NCBI GenBank assembly: GCA_034933145.1 | Contig: JAYFOA010000005.1 | Location: forward strand, 1 to 18,944 | Origin: UBA4644 sp034933145 | GTDB lineage: Bacteria; Bacillota; Clostridia; Oscillospirales; Butyricicoccaceae | DNA length: 18,944 bases | Direction: 5' to 3' | Part shown: positions 13,914 through 18,944 of the stretch, piece after piece | Position numbering within the stretch: position 1 is the first letter of the stretch | How the letters are laid out: the number at the start of each line of letters is the position of its first letter | Notes under the pieces: generated by a model | What the model was told of the DNA's origin: nothing | Database searches by the model: none | The model's input: only the letters and a program-made list of their open reading frames with translations | Position numbers and translations under genes: made by a program

Positions 13914-14594
13914 CTAATCTTTGAATGCCTGCTGAAGCTTAGTCAGCGCGCGTTTTTCTATGCGAGATACATAGGAACGGGAAATACCGCAGTGGGCAGC
14001 AACTTCTCGCTGCGTCAGCGAAGGTATGTTGCACAAGCCATAGCGCAGGCAGATAATTTTCCGTTCTCGCTCATCCAGCGCGGTACGTATACACCGCCAT
14101 AGATGCCGCTGCTGATCACTGAGTTCGATTTCTTCCAACATCCGGTCCTCACAACAGATTACATCCAGCAGGGACAGGGCATTGCCGTCCTTATCGCTGT
14201 CGATGGGCTCGCAAAGAGAAACCTCCAAGCTTTGCTTTTTCAATGTCCTGAAATACATCAGAATTTCGTTTTCAATGCATTTACAGGCGTAGGTAGCCAA
14301 TTTTATGTTCTTACTGCTGTCAAAGGAAGAAATGGCCTTGATTAGTCCGATCGTGCCGATGGATACCAGGTCGTCCTGATCCTCCCGCCCCGCGTAATAT
14401 TTTTTTACCACATGGGCAACCAGCCGGAGATTATGCTCAATGAGCAGAGCACGTGCCTGTTCATCGCCGGCGGCCATCCGCTCCAGTGCTTCGTGTTCCT
14501 GCTGCGGGGTCAGCGGCTTTGGAAAAGATCCTGCGGACGGCGAAATACGCAGTGTCAAAAAGAACATTTTGGCAAGCAGCGCAGCAAAAAACAT
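13914..14594 (-). CDS. sigK: RNA polymerase sporulation sigma factor, SigK type, with pro-sequence
   Basis: A 226-residue sigma-70 family factor that in relatives directs late mother-cell transcription (coat and lysis genes). Region 2 reads LLIEHNLRLVAHVVKKY, DLVSIGTIGLIKAI and KLATYACKCIENEILMYFR; region 4 ends in TQREVAAHCGISRSYVSRIEKRAL, the close match to SigK. The first 20 residues (MFFAALLAKMFFLTLRIS) are hydrophobic like the inhibitory pro-sequence that a membrane protease removes. The coding sequence is uninterrupted, with no skin-type insertion. ATG 14594 has AAAGGA (14605-14610) 10 nt upstream; longer in-frame starts at 14627 and 14663 lack a site. The ZIP gene is upstream on the same strand. 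Confidence 0.92.
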   Translation of the reverse strand: MFFAALLAKMFFLTLRISPSAGSFPKPLTPQQEHEALERMAAGDEQARALLIEHNLRLVAHVVKKYYAGREDQDDLVSIGTIGLIKAISSFDSSKNIKLATYACKCIENEILMYFRTLKKQSLEVSLCEPIDSDKDGNALSLLDVICCEDRMLEEIELSDQQRHLWRCIRTALDERERKIICLRYGLCNIPSLTQREVAAHCGISRSYVSRIEKRALTKLQQAFKD

Positions 14595-14604
14595 GGCGAC
14601 ACCG

Positions 14605-14610
14605 TCCTTT
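14605..14610 (-). promoter_or_regulatory. Ribosome binding site that sets the sigK start
   Basis: AAAGGA on the minus strand is 10 nt before ATG 14594. This choice gives an N-terminus like other pro-SigK proteins. Confidence 0.65.
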
Positions 14611-14625
14611 TTTATTGATACAGTC

Positions 14626-14633
14626 ATCTTATG
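14626..14633 (-). promoter_or_regulatory. Weak candidate mother-cell sigma -10 before sigK
   Basis: The minus strand reads CATAAGAT, which fits the CATAnnnT shape of SigE/SigK -10 elements and would place the transcript start a few bases before the ribosome binding site. A matching -35 at proper spacing is not evident. Confidence 0.2.
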
Positions 14634-14691
14634 CGCACGACGGTGTATTTGTTGCACGTCCATTCAAAACCTGTGTAATCGAATTTCTGAG

Positions 14692-14708
14692 AGTGGCCAT
14701 TAGCCACT
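14692..14708 (-). terminator. Weak hairpin at the ZIP gene stop
   Basis: AGTGGC/GCCACT arms of 6 bp enclose a 5-nt loop and overlap the stop codon of the ZIP gene. No U-tract follows on the minus strand, so it may be a weak attenuator before sigK rather than a true terminator. Confidence 0.25.
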
Positions 14709-15537
14709 AATGGTATACGATGAATAGCCCGGTCAAAACGCCGATAAAAGCGGCAAATGCCGGCAGCGTGGATCTCCAAAGCAAAACTGCCTCCGGCAGC
14801 AGCTCGCAAAAAACCACATAGAGCATGGCACCGCTGGCAAAGCAAAGCGATAGGGCCAGCATCGCAGGGCCCATAATCCCCAGACGGTAGCCGAGCCATG
14901 CACCGAGAATTGTGGGCGCACCGCTAAGCGCTGCGGCCGATACTGCCCTGGTACGCCGCATGCCGCCTGCGATTAGGGGGGCAGAGACGGCCATTCCCTC
15001 CGGAATGTTATGGAGCGCGATGACAACCGCCAGTACCAGTCCAGGGCCGGAAAGCGCCGCTTCTGGGCCTGCACCGGCAAAGGAAGCGCCGATGATCATC
15101 CCCTCCGGAACATTATGAAGAGCGATAGCGCCGGCCATGACCAATCCTGCGACCAGCAGAGAGGAAAGGTTTTCGTTACGGACGTGCCGCGATGGTTTGC
15201 CGGCCGAAAATGAAACGCCGGTGACCTTCGGGCTATGGGCAAACCTAGTATTTTTGTCGATGAGCGCGTGAAGCAATCCTACCGAGGCATAGCCGAGTAT
15301 GATGCCCGCAAAGACAAAAACGAGAGAAGTGGGCTTCTCGCCGCCGTCTGGGAATAATGCGCCGGTGATCAGATCAAAGCAGACCACGCCAAGCATCACC
15401 CCGCCCGCAAAGCTTAGCAGCATGCTGATCATTTTTTTTGATTCTTTGTGAAAGCACGCGCCGGCCGCGCCGCCGATTCCGGTGCCGCCGATCCCGGCGA
15501 TGGTCGTCGTTAGAATTACTCCCCATAGCATATTCAT
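14707..15537 (-). CDS. ZIP family divalent metal transporter
   Basis: A 276-residue membrane protein with about eight hydrophobic segments that should carry zinc or another divalent metal into the cytosol. The paired metal-binding motifs HNVPEG (141-146) and HNIPEG (176-181) are those of transmembrane segments 4 and 5 of the ZIP/ZupT family, and a third acidic site is in CELLPEA (244-250). A variable cytosolic loop with several His lies at 95-120. The ATG at 15537 has GAGGGG 6 nt upstream; extending to 15645 would add non-hydrophobic residues reaching into the divergent promoter region. The metal specificity cannot be read. sigK follows 112 nt downstream. Confidence 0.9.
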   Translation of the reverse strand: MNMLWGVILTTTIAGIGGTGIGGAAGACFHKESKKMISMLLSFAGGVMLGVVCFDLITGALFPDGGEKPTSLVFVFAGIILGYASVGLLHALIDKNTRFAHSPKVTGVSFSAGKPSRHVRNENLSSLLVAGLVMAGAIALHNVPEGMIIGASFAGAGPEAALSGPGLVLAVVIALHNIPEGMAVSAPLIAGGMRRTRAVSAAALSGAPTILGAWLGYRLGIMGPAMLALSLCFASGAMLYVVFCELLPEAVLLWRSTLPAFAAFIGVLTGLFIVYH

Positions 15538-15593
15538 GTTCAGCCCCTCTTTCCATAAGCCGGCGCAGCAGTGATCTGCGTATGCATAAAAAA

Positions 15594-15615
15594 TGAAATT
15601 TTGATTGAAATTTTG
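15594..15615. repeat. Tandem TGAAATTTTG repeat between divergent genes
   Basis: TGAAATTTTG occurs at 15594-15603 and 15606-15615, a 12-nt period, in the 128-nt gap between the ZIP gene and yunB. Two same-face sites about one helical turn apart can be regulator sites, but no known box was recognised. Confidence 0.35.
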
Positions 15616-15665
15616 GAACGCTCGAGTCACTGTCGTCATATCCATATTCAGAGAGGGGGAATCCG

Positions 15666-16301
15666 ATGAAAGCCCCGAATTTTAGGCTTCGTGCTCTTGC
15701 ACCACGGGTTTTCCGGCGCACGGTCGCATTTTGTCTAATCATTCTGCTCGCATTTTCCGGCTGGCTGCTGTGGCGGCAAATCGATCAGACGTTACGGGAT
15801 TATGCGGCGATCTGGTGCGGAGACTTAGCGGCCAGGGCGGTCAATGCAGCGGTGCTATCCGAACTAAAGGATGCGCCATCGCTTGCGGCACTACATACCG
15901 ACGATACAGGCCATATCACCGCCATTGAGCTGGATGGAGCGGCCGCCAGCCGGCTGAAAGCAGCTGTCGCTCTGTGCGTCTCGGATAACCTGACAGCACT
16001 GGAGCAGAGCGGTGGGGAGGTCCCATTGGGTACTCTTTTGGGCAGCCGCCTGTTCATGGGGAGAGGGCCGCGGTTCCGGTTTCAGATGATGCCGGTTGGC
16101 AATGCCCAGACTGAGATTCTCAGCCGATTCGTGGAGGCCGGCGTCAATCAGACCACATGGCAGCTTGTATTGACGGTGGACATCACCGTCGGTGTTATGC
16201 TGCCCGGAGCGGTAATTTATCGCAATGCAGGACAGGAAGCGATTCTCTGTGAAACCGTGATTGTCGGAGAAGTTCCGATGGTCTACGCGAAAGCGGAGTA
16301 G
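15666..16301 (+). CDS. yunB: Sporulation protein YunB family
   Basis: A 211-residue protein with an Arg-rich N-terminus and one transmembrane helix at about 19-36, then an extracytoplasmic domain. The C-terminal wording GVNQTTWQLVLTVDI, VMLPG and CETVIVGEVPMVYA is the YunB signature (also seen in SpoIIR-era mother-cell sets). In Bacillus subtilis yunB is a SigE-controlled gene needed for efficient sporulation, with unknown biochemistry. GAGGGGGA lies 5 nt before the ATG. It is divergent from the ZIP gene. No good SigE promoter is evident in the short gap. Confidence 0.88.
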   Translation: MKAPNFRLRALAPRVFRRTVAFCLIILLAFSGWLLWRQIDQTLRDYAAIWCGDLAARAVNAAVLSELKDAPSLAALHTDDTGHITAIELDGAAASRLKAAVALCVSDNLTALEQSGGEVPLGTLLGSRLFMGRGPRFRFQMMPVGNAQTEILSRFVEAGVNQTTWQLVLTVDITVGVMLPGAVIYRNAGQEAILCETVIVGEVPMVYAKAE

Positions 16302-16317
16302 AAATTTCTTTTGGACG

Positions 16318-16326
16318 TGGTATAAT
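16318..16326 (+). promoter_or_regulatory. Extended -10 promoter for ligA
   Basis: TGGTATAAT (16318-16326) is a perfect extended -10 located 35 nt before the ligA start and just after the yunB stop. The -35 position (GTAGAA, 16298-16303) is poor. This gives ligA expression independent of the sporulation gene upstream. Confidence 0.65.
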
Positions 16327-16361
16327 ATGGGCAAAAAGAAAAAGAAGTGAGGACGCTCAGG

Positions 16362-18347
16362 ATGGACGTTCAAAAAGAAATGCAGGAGCTGACCAGGAGT
16401 CTTTTGCATCATGCAAAGCTATATTATAACGAAGATGCGCCGGAGATCAGCGATTTTGAATATGATACACTGGCACGCCGACTGCGGGAACTGGAGACGC
16501 AGCATCCCGAGTATGCATCACCTGATTCTCCCACTCGGCGGGTGGTAGGAACTGTGTTGGCCGGTTTTCAGCCGGTGGCGCACGAATACCCAATGGAGAG
16601 CCTGCAAGATGTGTTTTCTTCTGAGGAGGCGGAAGATTTCTTCCGCCGCGTGCAGGAGAAGTATCCCGGTGCAGAATTTACCGCCGAGCTGAAAATCGAC
16701 GGGCTTTCCGTCTGCCTGGAATACGAAAACGGACAGTTTGTCCGTGGAGCGACACGGGGCGACGGCGTTACCGGTGAAGACGTCACGGAGAATCTGCGCA
16801 CAATTTATGACATACCGATGCAGCTGAAAACAGAGTACCCCAAATTGGTGATCCGCGGTGAAGTTTATATGCCGGAAAAGGTATTTGCGCATCTGAACGA
16901 GGAGCGGGAGGCACAGGAGCAGCCTCCGTTGGCTAATCCACGGAATGCGGCAGCCGGTTCACTTCGTCAGCTTGATCCCGCCGTCTGCTCCAAACGAAAG
17001 CTCTCTATTTTCTGCTTCAATTTACAAAATAGTGGAGAATTGGGCTTTCAAACACATGCAGAAACACTGGAATATTTAAAATCCATTGGATGTAAAGTTA
17101 TATTCCCTTACATTGTTTCTGATGATCCGAAAGCGCTTTTGGGCTATATCGGGGATATGGGCGAACGTCGGGGCGATCTGGGCTTTGGCATTGACGGCAT
17201 CGTATTCAAGGTGAACGACCTTTCGATTCGTCGTACGCTGGGCAGCACGGCAAAGGCACCCCGTTGGGCAGTAGCCTATAAGTATCCGCCAGAAGAAAAG
17301 CCGGCAGTGCTGGAGAATATAGAAATACAGGTGGGACGTACCGGTGTTCTGACACCCAACGCGGTCTTTCGCCCGGTTCGTCTGGCGGGAACCACGGTTA
17401 GCCGTGCCACGCTTCACAACGAAGACTTTATACGACAAAAGGACATCCGAATTGGCGACACTGTCTTTCTTCGTAAAGCGGGGGAAATCATTCCTGAGGT
17501 GCTGTCGGTGGATCTTGACCTGCGGCCGGCCGACGCAAGACCGTTCGTTATGCCATCTTTTTGTCCAGTCTGCGGTGCACCCGCGGTACGGGAAGAGGGA
17601 GAGGCTGCCCGTCGGTGTACCGGCGCCGAGTGTCCGGCACAGCTTTTGCGCAGCATCACGCACTTTGCCTCTCGTGATGCAATGGACATCGAGGGTTTGG
17701 GTCCGGCCGCCGTGGAGTCCCTGTTAAATGCCGGGCTGATTTCGGGTGTGGCCGATCTCTACCACCTGCGGCAGGACAAGCTGGAGACGCTGGATCGTAT
17801 GGGAAAGAAATCGGCGCAGAATCTTTTGGTTGCCATTGAAAAGAGCAAGGAAAATCCGCTTTCCCGGCTGCTGTTTGCCCTGGGCGTCCGCCACGTTGGA
17901 CAAAAAGCTGCCAAAACGCTGGCAGAACGATACGGAAGCTTGGATGTCCTGATTGCCGCGTCAGAAGAGGAAATGGCCGGGATCAGGGACATCGGTGAGG
18001 TAACAGCGCACAGTCTGCGCACATTTCTTGACAGCCGGCAGGGCACGCATTTAGTCGGTCGGCTTCGTGAGGCGGGCGTCCGGATGATGCAACCGCAGTT
18101 AAAGCGCAGTAATCGGCTGGCAGGGCAGACCTTTGTTCTGACCGGCACCCTTGTCCGCAGCACGCGGCAGGAGGCATCTGCCCGCATTGAACAGATGGGC
18201 GGGCGGGTCTCTGGCTCGGTTTCCAAAAAAACCAACTATGTGGTTGCAGGTGAGGACGCAGGGAGCAAGCTGCAGAAAGCACAGACGCTGGGTATTCCTA
18301 TACTCACGGAAGACGAGCTGGACACCCTGCTGTCGGAGGAGGTATGA
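16362..18347 (+). CDS. ligA: NAD-dependent DNA ligase
   Basis: A 661-residue ligase that seals nicks in replication and repair. Domain Ia is present at the N-terminus (YYNEDAPEISDFEYDTL). The adenylation domain has the nucleophile Lys111 in ELKIDGLS, with NPRNAAAGSLRQLD and the GIDGIVFKV motif. The OB fold follows, then a four-cysteine zinc finger (about 401-425, CPVCG...CTGAECP), helix-hairpin-helix repeats and a C-terminal BRCT domain (586-661, ending in ILTEDELDTLL). Full length for the family. The ATG at 16362 has GAGGA 8 nt upstream; an in-frame GTG at 16347 lacks a clear site. A CorA-like gene starts 3 nt after the stop. Confidence 0.97.
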   Translation: MDVQKEMQELTRSLLHHAKLYYNEDAPEISDFEYDTLARRLRELETQHPEYASPDSPTRRVVGTVLAGFQPVAHEYPMESLQDVFSSEEAEDFFRRVQEKYPGAEFTAELKIDGLSVCLEYENGQFVRGATRGDGVTGEDVTENLRTIYDIPMQLKTEYPKLVIRGEVYMPEKVFAHLNEEREAQEQPPLANPRNAAAGSLRQLDPAVCSKRKLSIFCFNLQNSGELGFQTHAETLEYLKSIGCKVIFPYIVSDDPKALLGYIGDMGERRGDLGFGIDGIVFKVNDLSIRRTLGSTAKAPRWAVAYKYPPEEKPAVLENIEIQVGRTGVLTPNAVFRPVRLAGTTVSRATLHNEDFIRQKDIRIGDTVFLRKAGEIIPEVLSVDLDLRPADARPFVMPSFCPVCGAPAVREEGEAARRCTGAECPAQLLRSITHFASRDAMDIEGLGPAAVESLLNAGLISGVADLYHLRQDKLETLDRMGKKSAQNLLVAIEKSKENPLSRLLFALGVRHVGQKAAKTLAERYGSLDVLIAASEEEMAGIRDIGEVTAHSLRTFLDSRQGTHLVGRLREAGVRMMQPQLKRSNRLAGQTFVLTGTLVRSTRQEASARIEQMGGRVSGSVSKKTNYVVAGEDAGSKLQKAQTLGIPILTEDELDTLLSEEV

Positions 18348-18350
18348 TGT

Positions 18351-18944
18351 ATGGCGGTGATTCTTTTAAAAAGTGATGAACGGAACCGATTGGAGCCGTA
18401 TATCGGCGCCGACCTGTTGGCCCGGCTGCGCTCCGCCCGGCACTGGTATACTCAGCTCGAAGAGGGTGCGTGTTTCCTGATGTTTCCGCTGTGTGATGTG
18501 CGTCAGCCCATGGGCAGCGAAGAGGTTATCTGCATCTACTGCGGCCGGGATTTCGTCTTTTGCGGGGATAATACCCGCTGTCTTAGTCTGCTGCGAGCAC
18601 TTCCGGATGATCTGGAACCCTATCTGCGCCTTCTGCGATTTCTGCAGGCCCTGACCGCCGACGATGTGGACGTATTGGATAAATTGGAGGGCAGTATCAC
18701 TGCCCTGGAGGATGAGCTGCTCACCGCCAGGACACCACCAACAAGAGCCGGTGCCCGCATTATTTCCTTGCGCCACGGGCTTTTGAAACTTCGGCGCTAT
18801 TATGAGCAACTTGGCCTGCTGACCGGTGAACTGCCGGAAAACGAAGCAGTCGTACATGATCCGGAGTTACGAAAGCACTTTCGTGCTATGGATCGGCGGG
18901 CGGATCATCTGCTGGCCTCCGTCCTTCATCTGCGAGATTACATC
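18351..18944 (+). CDS. CorA-family metal ion transporter-like protein (N-terminal part)
   Basis: The frame is open from ATG 18351 to the window end, 198 codons with no stop. GGAGGAGG (18335-18342) is 8 nt upstream inside the ligA end. The visible part begins MAVILLKSDERNRLEPYIG. It has the alpha/beta cytosolic domain and then a long helical stretch with LDKLEGSITALEDELL, LRHGLLKLRRYYEQL and LLASVLHLRDYI, the pattern of CorA N-terminal domains before the pore helices. The membrane helices and GMN motif lie beyond the window. It is probably cotranscribed with ligA. The family call rests on pattern and is moderate; magnesium specificity is an inference. Confidence 0.72.
   Translation, partial: MAVILLKSDERNRLEPYIGADLLARLRSARHWYTQLEEGACFLMFPLCDVRQPMGSEEVICIYCGRDFVFCGDNTRCLSLLRALPDDLEPYLRLLRFLQALTADDVDVLDKLEGSITALEDELLTARTPPTRAGARIISLRHGLLKLRRYYEQLGLLTGELPENEAVVHDPELRKHFRAMDRRADHLLASVLHLRDYI

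Noticed and set aside
15538..15645. N-terminal extension of the ZIP transporter to an ATG at 15645
   Set aside because: The added residues are not membrane-like, lack a ribosome binding site and run into the divergent promoter region; 15537 has GAGGGG at good spacing.
15630..15665. SigE promoter (GTCATAT-like) before yunB
   Set aside because: The -35-like sequence is only about 30 nt from the start codon, so its -10 would fall on the ribosome binding site or the ATG.

Overview
The window looks like chromosomal DNA of an endospore-forming, low-to-mid GC Firmicute, most likely a Clostridia (Oscillospiraceae/Ruminococcaceae-like) member. The grounds are a tig-clpP-clpX block, a sporulation sigma factor of the SigK type, a YunB-type sporulation protein, strong AGGAGG-like ribosome binding sites and Gram-positive-style intrinsic terminators. 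I see no rRNA, tRNA, insertion sequence, prophage or CRISPR array. Gene density is high, and no gene-free stretch exceeds 300 bases.

Layout. (1) 1-1072: tail of an unknown upstream gene, a YraN-type nuclease-fold protein and a metallophosphoesterase. (2) 1122-4471: trigger factor, ClpP and ClpX, a co-directional protein-quality-control operon ending in a hairpin at 4476-4508. (3) 4755-11653: six tightly packed genes that read as one operon. They are a Cache-PAS-GGDEF-PAS diguanylate cyclase, an RluA-family pseudouridine synthase, a YihY/BrkB membrane protein, a D-2-hydroxyacid dehydrogenase, a HutD-family protein and isoaspartyl dipeptidase (iadA). Junctions overlap or are 1-2 nt apart, an extended -10 promoter lies at 4593-4601, and a strong terminator lies at 11661-11691. 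(4) 11765-12991: a membrane-anchored phosphodiester glycosidase (NAGPA) domain protein with its own promoter region. (5) 13131-15537, minus strand: a small lipoprotein of unknown function, sigK and a ZIP metal transporter. (6) 15666-18944, plus strand: yunB, ligA with its own extended -10 promoter, and the start of a CorA-like transporter running off the end.

How the genes work together. Region 2 handles folding of nascent chains and ATP-dependent proteolysis. Region 5/6 has two genes whose relatives act in the mother cell during sporulation (sigK, yunB), but they sit next to housekeeping genes and are not in one transcription unit. Region 3 has no obvious single pathway: iadA, HutD and the dehydrogenase suggest scavenging of damaged or dipeptide-derived amino acids, led by a second-messenger enzyme. 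That grouping is the least ordinary gene content here.

I found no convincing new multi-gene system. The most notable non-coding signals are palindromes placed on or around -10 elements (upstream of the cyclase, of the glycosidase gene and, more weakly, of the lipoprotein), and a hairpin after clpX whose whole loop is complementary to the sequence immediately downstream.
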